A stretch of 64,000 bases of DNA from positions 35,665 to 99,664 of the forward strand of contig DASYQD010000039.1 of assembly GCA_036005845.1 (NCBI GenBank). Reading direction: 5' to 3'. Under the pieces are notes generated by a model. The model was not told the origin of the DNA. It saw only the letters and a program-made list of their open reading frames with translations, and did not search any database. Within the stretch, counting starts at the first letter, position 1. Each line of letters opens with the position of its first letter. Positions 55,189 to 64,000 of the stretch are shown here, piece after piece. Position numbers and translations under genes: made by a program. Origin of the DNA: DASYQD01 sp036005845. GTDB lineage: Bacteria; Acidobacteriota; Thermoanaerobaculia; Multivoradales; JAIOJS01.

Positions 55189-56742
55189 ATGCTGAAGGTC
55201 CCGGGTCTCATCCTGAAGCAGATGTACAACTTCGGCAGCCTGGAGAACGTTCCGGGCGGCGTGCGGTTCAGCGTCAAGAACCGGCTCTCCGACGCGACGC
55301 TGATCCGCTTGACGAGCATCCGGATCGATGGCCGCGAGGTGGCTGCCGCCGACCTCACGCTGGAGTACAGCGACGGCGAGAAGCAACACTCGCTCAAGGC
55401 GCCCGACGTTTCCGAGAAGCGGCCGCTGCCCTTCCCGCTCGCCCGCACGGTGGCGATCTCGGCGAAGAACGGCGCTCTCGAGAAGGGCAAGCACGAGATC
55501 GAGATCGCCGTCGAGGCGACTCCCTTCGGCTCGCTCGCCTTCAAGGTCACCGACGCCATCGAGGACAAGAAGGAGAAGCCGGTCGCCGTCCCCTACAACA
55601 AGGAGGACAACTACTCGCACAAGATCGTGCGCCAGCGGCTGCGCTTCCTCGAGGAGTTCGCCGGCGTCAAGCCGAAGCACATCACCGCCGCTTCGTACGA
55701 CCCCAGCGTCACGCAGGGCAACATCGAGAACTTCGTCGGCGTGGCGCAGGTCCCCATCGGCCTCGCCGGACCGCTCAAGGTGCTCGGCGAGCACGCGCAG
55801 GGCGACTTCCTCATCCCGCTCGCCACCACCGAGGGCACGCTCGTCGCCTCTTACAACCGCGGCATCAAGCTGCTCAACATGTCGGGCGGCGTCACCTGCA
55901 CGGTGGTCGACGACGCCATGCAGCGGGCCCCCGTGTTCATCTTCGACTCGGCGCGCGAGGCGCGCGACTTCAAGCGCTGGGTCGACCAGCACCTGCCGCA
56001 GATCGCCGAGCAGGCGGAGACCACCTCGCGCGTCGCCAAGCTGCTGAACATCGAGATCTACCTCGCCGCCAAGTTCGCCTACCTGCGCTTCAACTACTTC
56101 ACCGGCGACGCCGCGGGCCAGAACATGGTCGGCCGCGCCACCTTCGCCGCCTGCTCCTGGATCCTCGAGCAGGTGAAGACGGTGCGCCGCTTCTACCTCG
56201 AGTCGAACCTCGCCACCGACAAGAAGGCCTCACAGGTGAACATCATGAACACGCGTGGCAAGCGGGTGATCGCCGAAGCGACGATCCCGCGCGAGACGCT
56301 GGTGCAGAACATGCGCGTCGAGCCCGAGACGCTCCACTACCACGCCTCGATCGCCAACGTCGGCACCATGCTCTCCGGCGCCAACAACAACGGCGCCCAC
56401 TCGCCCAACGCCATCACCGCGATGTTCATCGCCACCGGCCAGGACGTCGCCAACGTCTCGGAATCGTCGGCGGCGATCGGCTACACCGAGGTGACGAAGG
56501 AAGGCGATCTTTACATCTCGATCACCCTGCCGTCGCTGATCATCGCCACCCACGGCGGCGGCACCGGCCTGCCGACGCAGCGCGAGTGCCTGGAGATCAT
56601 GGGCTGCGTCGGCAAGGGCAAGGTCAAGAAGCTCGCCGAGATCATCGCCGGCGTGGTGCTCGCCGGCGAGCTGTCGCTGGGCGCGGCGATCAGTTCGCTC
56701 GACTGGGTGTCGAGCCACGAGCAGTACGGGCGGAATCGCTAG
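55189..56742 (+). CDS. HMG-CoA reductase (NADPH-type, class I-like) with extra N-terminal domain
   Basis: A 517-residue protein. Residues about 150-517 are HMG-CoA reductase: ENFVGVAQVPIGLAGPL, catalytic E215 in TTEGTLVAS, D307 in GDAAGQN, K345/K346 in TDKKASQVN, and H510 near the C terminus (SSHEQYG). The first 130 residues (SVKNRLSDATLIRLTSIRI, EIEIAVEATPFGSLAFKVTDAI) form a separate beta-rich domain not needed for catalysis. It would make mevalonate from HMG-CoA with NAD(P)H. No other mevalonate-pathway gene is in the window. A CGGAGG site precedes the start. Confidence 0.93.
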   Translation: MLKVPGLILKQMYNFGSLENVPGGVRFSVKNRLSDATLIRLTSIRIDGREVAAADLTLEYSDGEKQHSLKAPDVSEKRPLPFPLARTVAISAKNGALEKGKHEIEIAVEATPFGSLAFKVTDAIEDKKEKPVAVPYNKEDNYSHKIVRQRLRFLEEFAGVKPKHITAASYDPSVTQGNIENFVGVAQVPIGLAGPLKVLGEHAQGDFLIPLATTEGTLVASYNRGIKLLNMSGGVTCTVVDDAMQRAPVFIFDSAREARDFKRWVDQHLPQIAEQAETTSRVAKLLNIEIYLAAKFAYLRFNYFTGDAAGQNMVGRATFAACSWILEQVKTVRRFYLESNLATDKKASQVNIMNTRGKRVIAEATIPRETLVQNMRVEPETLHYHASIANVGTMLSGANNNGAHSPNAITAMFIATGQDVANVSESSAAIGYTEVTKEGDLYISITLPSLIIATHGGGTGLPTQRECLEIMGCVGKGKVKKLAEIIAGVVLAGELSLGAAISSLDWVSSHEQYGRNR

Positions 56743-56806
56743 CGCGTTCGCGGTCTTGCCGAGCTAGGTCAGCGCAGGGTGCGCTTGGAGCTGCGAGATC
56801 GGTCGT

Positions 56807-57427
56807 TCATTTGCTTTGCGGCAGCCGCCGCAACACATCGGGCAACGGAATTCTGTCCCACGCCATCAATGTCTTTTCGATCGATGGCCCATTGGCCTCG
56901 AGCCACTCATCCATAGGGTTAGCTGCATCCTCGCCGTACACACGATGTGAATAAACAGTAGCAATGCCCACATCGTCGATGAGAACGAATCGCGCAAACA
57001 CCGCCTCGAGAAAGCCGGGACTGCCGAGCAGGGCGACGATTAGGTGCTCGGCCGGATGCTGCGGCGTTCTCGGCTTCGAGTCGGTCCGCACGATCTGGCC
57101 GTTCCCCTGATACATCGTAAGGACGGAGTTTGCCGTACCTGCCAGCTGGTCGCCGTTGCGGACACCGTCGTACACGATGACCGTGATCATGTTGCGCCAG
57201 TGCGCAAGATCGGCCTCGTTTCGGGGCGTAAATTCATTCTGGTTGTTCTTCGACCAGCGGTGGACGTAATCGACGCCGCCGAAAGACAGCACCGTGGCGT
57301 TCTGCGCGTGTGGCCGTGCAGCCGCCTCTGCTGCAGCAAGTGGCGCAGTGCAGACGTGCAAACATGCCCCAACGGCGACCCAAAAAACTCGACTCATAGT
57401 CGTGGTGAAGGTGGCCGAGCGGTTCAT
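56807..57427 (-). CDS. Exported protein of unknown function
   Basis: A 206-residue protein with a signal peptide (SRVFWVAVGACLHVCTAPLAAA). The mature part contains VLSFGGVDYVHRWSKNNQNEFTPR and DLAHWRNMITVIVYDGV, a pattern I cannot assign to a family. It starts two bases after the stop of the upstream lipoprotein gene (57430), so the two are probably one operon. Confidence 0.7.
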   Translation of the reverse strand: MNRSATFTTTMSRVFWVAVGACLHVCTAPLAAAEAAARPHAQNATVLSFGGVDYVHRWSKNNQNEFTPRNEADLAHWRNMITVIVYDGVRNGDQLAGTANSVLTMYQGNGQIVRTDSKPRTPQHPAEHLIVALLGSPGFLEAVFARFVLIDDVGIATVYSHRVYGEDAANPMDEWLEANGPSIEKTLMAWDRIPLPDVLRRLPQSK

Positions 57428-57429
57428 GG

Positions 57430-58434
57430 TCACAGCGTCCCGCTCCCTGCCTTGGGGTTGTACGCCGCCGACCAGACGTAGCTCTTGCCGTCGCTCGACG
57501 GGATCGTGCACGACTGACCGGACTGGCCGACCTGGAAGGGCCCGTGATAGACCGGGCACTGGCACTGGATGGTGTCGCCGTCTTGCGGCGGCCGCGGCGC
57601 GTCGGGCGCGAAGAAACAGGCAGCGGTCATGCAGCCGGCGTACGCGCCCCCGCCGTTGGCCGTGCAGTCGGTCTGCGGCTGCATCGGGTAGTCCGCCGAC
57701 ATCGCGAAGCTGAACGTGGAGACCATGTCGGCCTTTCCCATCAGCCCCACCTCGGGGTGCTCCGAGTTCTGCGCCAGGACGTACTGGCAGACGGGCGGGA
57801 CCTGCCCCTTCTGGCAGGCGTCGCTCGTGGGGTCCTTGCCGCAGGTCAGCAAGTTCTTGCAGGCCGCACCCGTGGTGCCGCAGGTCTGCACGGTTTCCTT
57901 CCACGCGCCGTTGTTGAGGATGCCGTTGATGTCGACGTAGGACGGCCCGGAGGTATACACCTGGCACGTGCAGTTGGCGGTCGTGCCGTCGGCCGAGAGC
58001 ACGCAGGGCAGCTCCTTGTTGTGCGGATTGCGGCCGGTCGCCTGCGGCGGCCCCGAGAAGAAACAGAGCGCGTAGCGGCTGTGCTCGCAGTAGAGGAAGT
58101 TGGTCGGCGACAGGATCACGTCGGCTTCGGCGGGCCCGTAGGGAGTGGTGTAACAGGGGCTGAAGGTCACCGGGAAGTTGTCGCAGCCGGAGCCGCAGTT
58201 GAGGATCTCGCAAGGGGCGCCGGCCGTGCCATTGGTGGCGGCGGCCGAGGGCCGCGCCACCGGCTCGGCGGCGACCGCCGGCTCGGCTGTTCCCGCCACC
58301 GGCTCGGCGGGAGCAGCAGACGCCGCCGTCGTCGCCGAGGATGCCGGCTGCCCGGTGGTAGCACAGGCGAGGATGAGAGGCGCCACCGCGAGCGCGAGGA
58401 TGAGCCCTGAGGCAAGGCTTCGGGAAACTCTCAA
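57430..58434 (-). CDS. Cys-rich lipoprotein of unknown function
   Basis: A 334-residue protein with a TTG start preceded by GAGGAGG. The signal ends in a lipobox (LILAC), followed by an Ala/Pro/Val-rich linker. The mature part carries about 20 Cys in repeated blocks (CEILNCGSGC, VQTCGTTGAACKNLLTCGKD, IQCQCPVYHGPFQVGQ). This last motif occurs twice (also NCTCQVYTSGPSYV), suggesting an internal duplication. It is probably anchored to the outer membrane or cell surface. Confidence 0.72.
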   Translation of the reverse strand: MRVSRSLASGLILALAVAPLILACATTGQPASSATTAASAAPAEPVAGTAEPAVAAEPVARPSAAATNGTAGAPCEILNCGSGCDNFPVTFSPCYTTPYGPAEADVILSPTNFLYCEHSRYALCFFSGPPQATGRNPHNKELPCVLSADGTTANCTCQVYTSGPSYVDINGILNNGAWKETVQTCGTTGAACKNLLTCGKDPTSDACQKGQVPPVCQYVLAQNSEHPEVGLMGKADMVSTFSFAMSADYPMQPQTDCTANGGGAYAGCMTAACFFAPDAPRPPQDGDTIQCQCPVYHGPFQVGQSGQSCTIPSSDGKSYVWSAAYNPKAGSGTL

Positions 58435-58600
58435 CGCAACCTCCTCTCCGTGAGTCAAGGCTCGTCGAGCGACGAGCAAGGCACGAGGGTCCGCGATTCC
58501 GCGACGACTCTGGCGCCGGTCTCGGCGCGCTGTCAAGCCGCCTGAAGCGTTGCGCCGTTCGCTTCGTCCGCCAGGCGGGATCACGGTTAACGTAGCGTCC

Positions 58601-60295
58601 ATGCCATCCACGTCGTGGGGCATCGACCTCGGCACCACCAATACCGGCGTGGCGGGTTGGGACGCGGACCGCGGCCAGCCGCAGCTCGTCGAGCTGCCGG
58701 CCGTCTGCCGCAGCCCCGGCGGCAACAACCCACTGCAAGCTCCGCGCATGGTGCCCACCGTGGTCCAGCTCCTCGAACGTGACCGTCTGCGGCTGCTCGA
58801 CCGGCTCGGCGCCTGGCCGCCGGTCGTCGCGCTTGCCTTCCTCGGGCGCGTCGCCGAGATCGGCCGCCCGGCCCTCGAGCGCAACCAGGGCATCGCCCAT
58901 GCCTCGTACGTGCCGGGGTTCAAGCAGGCGCTGATGACCGAGCCGGTGCGGCCGCTGGCGACTTGCGATGGGCGGGCCGTCACCGCGCGCGACGCCGCCG
59001 CGGCGTTCCTGCGGCAGCTGTTGGCCGAGGTGACGGCCGCGACGGGCCGCCGGCCGCGCGACCTCGTCGTCACCGCGCCGGTGGTGGCGTTCGAGACCTA
59101 CCGCGCCGAGGTGCAGGCGATCCTGCGCCGTCTCGGCGTCGGCCGCGTGCGCTTCGTCGACGAGCCGGTGGCGGCCGCCCTCGGTTACGGGCTGTCGCTG
59201 GTGCGCGAGCGGACGCTGCTGGTGGTCGACATCGGCGGCGGCACGATGCACGTCGTGCTGGTGCGGCTGACGCCGCGCGGCGCCACCGGCGGCCAGGCCG
59301 AGGTGCTCGCCAAGCAGGGCAGCCGGCTCGGCGGCGACGCCGTCGACGGCTGGGTGCTCGACGAGATGTGCCGCGAGATGGGCCAGCCGCTCGACCGCGA
59401 CGACGACGAGGAGAGCGTGCTCTGGCGGCGCCTCCTGCTCGCCGAAGCCTGCCGCGTCAAGGAGGCGGTCTTCTTCCAGCCGTCGGCGGAGTTCCTCGTC
59501 GTGCCGCCGCAAGCGCTCGTCGCCGCGACCGGCGCGCGTGCAGCGGCCGGCAACGGCGTCGAGCTCACCCGCGCTCGTCTCACCGAGGTCCTCACCGCCA
59601 ACGGCTTCTTCAAGGCGCTCGATCAGTGCGTCTCGCTGGTGCTCGCCGAGGCGCAGCTCGGCACCGAGGGGGTGGAGGAGGTGCTGCTGGTCGGCGGCTC
59701 GACACTGCTGCCCGGCGTCTTCGCGCTCGTCGAGGGCCGCTTCGGCCGCTCGCGACTGCGCGCCTGGCAGCCGTTCGAGGCGGTGGCGTTGGGCGCCGCC
59801 TGTTTCGCCGCCGACCGCGTCTCGGCGCTCGACTTCATCGTCAACGACTACGCCTTCCTCACCCACGACGCGAAGACCGGCGCCGAGCAGCACACGGTGA
59901 TCGTGCCGCGCGGCACCCGCTTTCCGACGCCGCCCGACTTCTGGCGCCGCCAGCTGGTGCCCACCTGCGCGTTGGGCGAGCCGGAGACCATCTTCAAGCT
60001 GCTGGTCTGCGAGATCGGCCGCGGCGACGGCGGCGTCCACCGCCTGGTCTTCGACGCCGCGGGCGACGTGCACAAGGTGGGCGGCGACACGGCGGCGGAA
60101 GAGATCGTGGTGCCGCTCAACGCGGCCAGCCCGACGCTCGGCACGCTCGATCCGCCGCACTCGCCGCGCGACCACCGTCCGCGGCTCGACGTCGCCTTCG
60201 GCGTCAACGCCGATCGCTGGCTGGTGGCCACCGTGCGCGACCTGCTCGCCGGCAAGGAGCTGATGCACGAGGAGCCGGTGGTGCGGCTGGTGTGA
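58601..60295 (+). CDS. Hsp70-like protein (diverged DnaK family)
   Basis: A 564-residue protein. The actin-fold ATPase has GIDLGTTNTGVAGW (about 7-20), LVVDIGGGTMHVV, VDEPVAAALGYGL and VLLVGGSTLLPGV, the five-part nucleotide-binding set of Hsp70s. The usual substrate-binding domain is absent and is replaced by a C-terminal beta-domain. It is followed after one base by the HEAT-repeat gene and probably makes a functional group with it. Bacterial Hsp70 homologues of this type work as co-chaperones or regulators; the role here is unknown. Confidence 0.85.
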   Translation: MPSTSWGIDLGTTNTGVAGWDADRGQPQLVELPAVCRSPGGNNPLQAPRMVPTVVQLLERDRLRLLDRLGAWPPVVALAFLGRVAEIGRPALERNQGIAHASYVPGFKQALMTEPVRPLATCDGRAVTARDAAAAFLRQLLAEVTAATGRRPRDLVVTAPVVAFETYRAEVQAILRRLGVGRVRFVDEPVAAALGYGLSLVRERTLLVVDIGGGTMHVVLVRLTPRGATGGQAEVLAKQGSRLGGDAVDGWVLDEMCREMGQPLDRDDDEESVLWRRLLLAEACRVKEAVFFQPSAEFLVVPPQALVAATGARAAAGNGVELTRARLTEVLTANGFFKALDQCVSLVLAEAQLGTEGVEEVLLVGGSTLLPGVFALVEGRFGRSRLRAWQPFEAVALGAACFAADRVSALDFIVNDYAFLTHDAKTGAEQHTVIVPRGTRFPTPPDFWRRQLVPTCALGEPETIFKLLVCEIGRGDGGVHRLVFDAAGDVHKVGGDTAAEEIVVPLNAASPTLGTLDPPHSPRDHRPRLDVAFGVNADRWLVATVRDLLAGKELMHEEPVVRLV

Positions 60296-60296
60296 G

Positions 60297-61694
60297 ATGA
60301 GCGGGCTGCTGTTCTTCCTGTTGCCGTACGCGATCGGTGCCCTCGCGGTGCCGTTCGTCCTCCGCGCCGATCGCCGGCGGCGGAAGCAGCGGCGCGATGG
60401 GCTGCAGTGGGTCGTCGACCGCCTCGAGCTCACTGACGTCTCGCTCGCCCCATGGCGGCTCGTCGCGCGCCACGGGCGCCGGCGCGTGCGCATCGAGCAG
60501 GGGCGCGGCGAAGGCAAGATGCCGATCACCATCGTCACCGTCGAGGGCAACTCCGGCATCTCGCTGCGGCCCGAGCCCAAGAACCCCCTGCAGAAGGCGC
60601 TCGGCGAACGCGAGATCGAGCTCGGCGACGAGGGGTTCGACGCCGCCGTGTGGGTCCATGGCGCACCAGATCGCGTGCGCGCGTTGCTCGACGTCGAGAC
60701 GCGCGCCACCGTCATGGCCATGCTGAGCGGGCTCCTGGTGGTGCCCGGCCAGCGGCCGGTCAGCATTCGCGGCCGAGCGGAGCTCGTCCACGGCGATTTG
60801 CAGGCGAAGCTCGACGATCACCCGCAGCTGCCGACCGAAGTCGAGCTCGCCGACGCCCTCGGCGCGCTGCTCGCCATCGCCGAACGCTTCGACCGGCCGC
60901 CCAACCTCGCCGCGCGGCTCGCCGGCGCGATCGAGAACGAGCCGGAGTGGCGGGTGCGGCTGCAGGGCTTGCAGATCCTGTCGACGAGCTACCCCAACGA
61001 TCCCGCCACCGCGGTGGCGCTACGGCATGGACTCTTGGACGAGCAGGCGGAGGTGCGGCTCCACGCCGCCATCGCCCTCGGCGACGAAGGGCGCGCCTCA
61101 TTGCTGGACCTCGTCCAGCACGAGCGCATCGCCGACACCATCGCCGCGCAGGCGGTCGGCGCCCTCGGCGACCGCATGCCCGCCGACGTCGGCGTCCAGG
61201 TCCTGCGGCAGGCGCTGCGCACGCGCCGCCTGCGCACCTGCGTCGCCTGCGTCCAGGCGGTCGAGCCGCTCGGCGGATCGGAGGCACGGGAGCTCCTCGT
61301 CAAGATGCTGACCCGCGAGTCCGGCGAGCTCGCCGTGGCCGCCGCCCACGCGCTGGGCCGCTACGCTCATGGCGGCGAGGAGATCGAGGACGCGTTGATC
61401 CGCGCCCTCGAACGCGACGAGGACGACGTGCGGCTGGCGGCGATCGAGGCCCTCGGCCACATGGGCTCCGCGCGCGCCGTGATGCCCGTCGAGGAGGCGG
61501 AGCGCGCCGGTGCCGACGCTGAAGCGCGGCGTGCCGCCCGCCAGGCAGTGGCTGAGATCCAGTCGCGGCTGCCGGGCGCCTCGGCCGGGCAGCTCTCGAT
61601 CGCCGGCGACGACGCGGGCCGGCTCAGCCTCGCCGACGACGATCCGCGCGGACGCGTGTCGCTGTCTCGACCCGCAGCGCAGCCGCGACCTTAG
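60297..61694 (+). CDS. HEAT-repeat protein with N-terminal membrane helix
   Basis: A 465-residue protein. A helix at about 3-22 (LLFFLLPYAIGALAVPFVL) is followed by a basic stretch, a globular domain, and then HEAT-type helical repeats (about 230-420: DEQAEVRLHAAIALGDEGRASLLDLV, AAHALGRYAHGGEEIEDALIRAL, DDVRLAAIEALGHMGSARAV). The C terminus is Ser/Asp-rich. HEAT proteins act as scaffolds. It is coupled to the Hsp70-like gene and followed by the UbiB kinase. Confidence 0.8.
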   Translation: MSGLLFFLLPYAIGALAVPFVLRADRRRRKQRRDGLQWVVDRLELTDVSLAPWRLVARHGRRRVRIEQGRGEGKMPITIVTVEGNSGISLRPEPKNPLQKALGEREIELGDEGFDAAVWVHGAPDRVRALLDVETRATVMAMLSGLLVVPGQRPVSIRGRAELVHGDLQAKLDDHPQLPTEVELADALGALLAIAERFDRPPNLAARLAGAIENEPEWRVRLQGLQILSTSYPNDPATAVALRHGLLDEQAEVRLHAAIALGDEGRASLLDLVQHERIADTIAAQAVGALGDRMPADVGVQVLRQALRTRRLRTCVACVQAVEPLGGSEARELLVKMLTRESGELAVAAAHALGRYAHGGEEIEDALIRALERDEDDVRLAAIEALGHMGSARAVMPVEEAERAGADAEARRAARQAVAEIQSRLPGASAGQLSIAGDDAGRLSLADDDPRGRVSLSRPAAQPRP

Positions 61695-61720
61695 TCGGAC
61701 GAGCCGCGTAGAATCCGCGG

Positions 61721-63556
61721 ATGCGCTCATCCGAGCCCGCGGGCGCGGCGGCCGGCGACGCGGGCGGCAACGGCGCCGGCGGCGAGACCGCCATCGCCGC
61801 GGTGCCGCCTCCGCCGCCGCCGGGAGCGCTGGCCGCCACCGCGCATGCCGCACCTGCCGGCGTCGAGCCCGACCTGCGCGCCCTGGTGACGGCGAGTGCC
61901 GCCACGGCGCACGACGACCTCGCCGGCTTCGAGCTCTACGTCGAGCCGCCGACGCCGACCATCCTCCGCCGCTTCTTCGCCACCCACCGCCACTTCCTCG
62001 GCCTCCTCTTCGGCGGCCTACGCGTCTGGCTGCGCGATCGGCCGCGCACGGCGCCGGGCGGCGCGCGCATCCTCTTCGCGCGCGCGTTCGCCGCCCTCGG
62101 CGCGCCGTTCGTCGATCGCAAGCTGCGCGACCTGCCGTTCCCGGTGCAGCTGCGGCGGCGCCTCGAGATCCTCGGACCGACTTACATCAAGCTCGGCCAG
62201 ATCCTTTCGCTGCGCGAGGACATCCTCCCCAAGCCGGTCACCCACGAGCTCAAGAACCTGCTCGACAAGCTGCCGGCGGTGCCCTACGACCGCTTCCTCG
62301 AGCTGATCGCCAAAGACCTCGGCATCGATCCGAGGACGGCCTTCGCCGAGATCGAGCGCCGCCCCCTCGGCTCGGCGTCGATCGGCCAGGTGCACCGCGC
62401 CACGCTGCTCACCGGCGAGCGCGTCATCTTGAAGGTGATCAAACCCGGCATCCGCGAGACGCTGCGCCGCGATGTGGTGCTGCTCAAGATGCTCGGCACG
62501 ATGCTGCAGGTGGTCGCCGGCCGCTTCCAGCCCAAGCGCGTCATCGACGAGTTCTGCCACTACACGCTGCGCGAGGTCGACCTGCGCATCGAGGCCGACA
62601 ACGCCGAGACCTTCGCCGCCAACTTCAAGGACCAGCCCGACATCGTCTTCCCGAAGATCTATCGCCAGTTGAGCGGCCCCAGCGTGCTGACGATGGAGCT
62701 CTTCGACGGCTTCAAGCCCAACTCGCAAGAGGCGCAGGCGCTGTCGCAGGAGGAGCGCGAGCGCATCATCGACCTCGGCGCCTCGGCCATCATCCGCATG
62801 CTCTACCGCGACGGCTTCTTCCACGCCGACCTCCACCCGGGCAACCTCATCGTGCTGCCGGGGCCGAAGGCGGGCTTCATCGATCTCGGCATGGTCGGCC
62901 GCTTCGACGAAGAGCTCAAGCGGACGATGCTCTATTACTACTACTGCATGGTCACCGGCGACGCCGAGAACGCGGCGCGCTACCTGGGCGCCCTCGCCGA
63001 GACCGTCAGCAAGAGCAATCCGAAAGGTTTTCAGCGCGAGGTCGAGGAGATCTGCCGCCGCTGGTACCGCACCGCCAACTTCGAGGAGTTCTCGCTCGGC
63101 CAGCTCATCATGGAGTCGACGGCGCGCGGCGGCCAGTTCCGCATGTACTTCCCCGTCGAGATGGTGCTGATGGTGAAGGCCATCGTCACCTTCGAAGGCG
63201 TCGGCCAGCTGTTGCTGCCCGGCTTCGACGTCGCCAAGGTGTCGCAGAAGCACATCAACCGCATCTTCATCAACCAGTTCAGCCCGTTCCGCATGGCGCG
63301 AGAGAGCCTGCGCGGCGCCCCCGAGCTGGTCGACGCGCTGGTCAAGATGCCGATGCTGGTGACCCAGGGCCTGCGCGCCCTCGACAAAGCCACCAAGCAA
63401 CACCCCGAGAACCCCTTCGCCGGCCTGCGCGGCACGCTCCTCGGCGGCTTCTGCATCGTCGCTGGCGCGATCCTCGCCGCCTTCCACGGACCGTGGCCGC
63501 TCTATGGGGCGCTCTTCCTGCTCGGCTTGATCCTGGCGCTGCGCAAGGGCGCTTGA
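61721..63556 (+). CDS. ABC1/UbiB-family atypical kinase
   Basis: A 611-residue protein. After a Gly/Ala/Pro-rich start, it has YIKLGQ (the KxGQ motif, 155-160), the Ala-rich loop GSASIGQVHRA, HADLHPGN at 368-375 and FIDLG with D388 in place of DFG. Two hydrophobic helices end the protein (GGFCIVAGAILAAF, PLYGALFLLGLILAL). UbiB-family members support ubiquinone or other prenyl-lipid production. It is the last gene before the right-edge convergent gene. Confidence 0.92.
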   Translation: MRSSEPAGAAAGDAGGNGAGGETAIAAVPPPPPPGALAATAHAAPAGVEPDLRALVTASAATAHDDLAGFELYVEPPTPTILRRFFATHRHFLGLLFGGLRVWLRDRPRTAPGGARILFARAFAALGAPFVDRKLRDLPFPVQLRRRLEILGPTYIKLGQILSLREDILPKPVTHELKNLLDKLPAVPYDRFLELIAKDLGIDPRTAFAEIERRPLGSASIGQVHRATLLTGERVILKVIKPGIRETLRRDVVLLKMLGTMLQVVAGRFQPKRVIDEFCHYTLREVDLRIEADNAETFAANFKDQPDIVFPKIYRQLSGPSVLTMELFDGFKPNSQEAQALSQEERERIIDLGASAIIRMLYRDGFFHADLHPGNLIVLPGPKAGFIDLGMVGRFDEELKRTMLYYYYCMVTGDAENAARYLGALAETVSKSNPKGFQREVEEICRRWYRTANFEEFSLGQLIMESTARGGQFRMYFPVEMVLMVKAIVTFEGVGQLLLPGFDVAKVSQKHINRIFINQFSPFRMARESLRGAPELVDALVKMPMLVTQGLRALDKATKQHPENPFAGLRGTLLGGFCIVAGAILAAFHGPWPLYGALFLLGLILALRKGA

Positions 63557-63575
63557 GCCGCGCGGCCGTTGGCCG

Positions 63576-64000
63576 CTAACCGATCGTCACCGATACCGCC
63601 GCCGAATAGTCGCTGACGTCCTTCTTGATCTTCGCGCGCACGCGGAAGCTGACGTCGCCGGCTTTGAGCTTGGTGATCGTCACCGTCGTGCTGTTGGCGG
63701 GGAGCGCCTTGACCTGCTTCCACTTGCCCTTGACGAGCTGCTCGACGAGCCAGCCGGTCTCGTTGTCGAACGGATCGACCCAGGTGAGCGTGGCGCTGTT
63801 GTCACCCGCCTCCGCCGCCAGCGCGTAGGGATCGTTGATGCGGCCGAGGCAGCTCGGCCCGACCTGGTCGACGAGGCCGCGCATGACGCCGATGACGCGC
63901 TCGCTCTGGTTGCCGTAGAGGCCGGGCTCGCCGAGCGACAGGTTGGCGGCGGTGCAGTAGCTCATCACCGACCCCCCTTCCGGCGGCTCGCTGACGGTGC
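63576..64000 (-). CDS. C-terminal part of a secreted metzincin-like protease with FN3-like domain (partial)
   Basis: About 140 codons remain; the 5' part is beyond the right edge. The upstream frame continues through TVSEPPEGGSVMSYC, which matches the Met-turn of metzincin zinc proteases, normally just after the HExxHxxGxxH site. The final about 85 residues (NSATLTWVDPFDNETGWLVEQL, TTVTITKLKAGDVSFRVRAKI) are a fibronectin-type-III-like domain. The active site itself is not in the window, so activity cannot be judged. Confidence 0.75.
   Translation of the reverse strand, partial: TVSEPPEGGSVMSYCTAANLSLGEPGLYGNQSERVIGVMRGLVDQVGPSCLGRINDPYALAAEAGDNSATLTWVDPFDNETGWLVEQLVKGKWKQVKALPANSTTVTITKLKAGDVSFRVRAKIKKDVSDYSAAVSVTIG

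Noticed and set aside
56807..60766. A 1319-codon minus-strand open frame
   Set aside because: It runs antisense to the Hsp70-like gene. Only its end, from 57427, is a real gene (the exported protein).

Overview
The window is about 70% G+C with tightly packed genes and looks like an Acidobacteriota chromosome, probably near the Thermoanaerobaculia. This is inferred from the ECF-sigma/Ser-Thr kinase/TPR cluster, the large secreted thrombospondin-type-3 protein, the C-terminal GFEAGSTGAWS tail of another secreted protein and the general codon style. No rRNA or clean taxonomic marker is present. Two tRNA genes (Lys-UUU, Glu-UUC) are included.

Layout. 1-4 kb: an FAD oxidoreductase (cut by the left edge), a folate-dependent aminomethyltransferase-like protein, an IclR regulator and a Rieske oxygenase, which together resemble an oxidative/folate demethylation locus. 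4-9.4 kb: a papain-like protease, tRNA-Lys, YceH, a glycosyltransferase, and the threonine-to-glycine pair Tdh/Kbl. 9.4-15 kb: a secreted NIDO-like protein, an MFS transporter, an AbrB/PIN toxin-antitoxin pair and an unknown membrane protein. 15-18.6 kb: an SPFH/flotillin gene behind a sigma-54 promoter, divergent from a sigma-54 activator. 18.6-31.8 kb: mostly exported proteins (YWTD propeller, TonB receptor, amidohydrolase, TSP3 protein), a MerR unit with a textbook 19-bp-spacer promoter, and a P450. 31.9-36.2 kb: a decayed toxin-antitoxin pair, tRNA-Glu, and the ECF/kinase/TPR cluster. 36.3-39.1 kb: an outer-membrane protein and purA.

39.3-46.35 kb: the most unusual part. Two translationally coupled genes encode a 1832-residue protein (beta-propellers plus a C-terminal GHKL ATPase-like domain) and a 510-residue protein with an N-terminal receiver-like domain fused to a SIR2 domain. 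The pair sits between purA and the haem operon, has a visibly lower G+C content, and resembles a signal-gated NAD-targeting conflict or anti-phage system that I do not recognise as described.

46.4-53.3 kb: hemX-hemA-hemC-hemD, a multi-pass membrane/TPR protein and carbamate kinase. 53.4-64 kb: an RHH/PIN toxin-antitoxin pair, a double-VOC protein, an HMG-CoA reductase with an extra N-terminal domain, two exported Cys-rich or unknown proteins, an Hsp70-like/HEAT/UbiB series, and the C-terminal end of a metzincin-like secreted protease cut by the right edge.

A palindromic dispersed repeat occurs at about 9.3, 17.1 and 35.3 kb, and in two of these places its arm supplies an ATG at the start of a gene.
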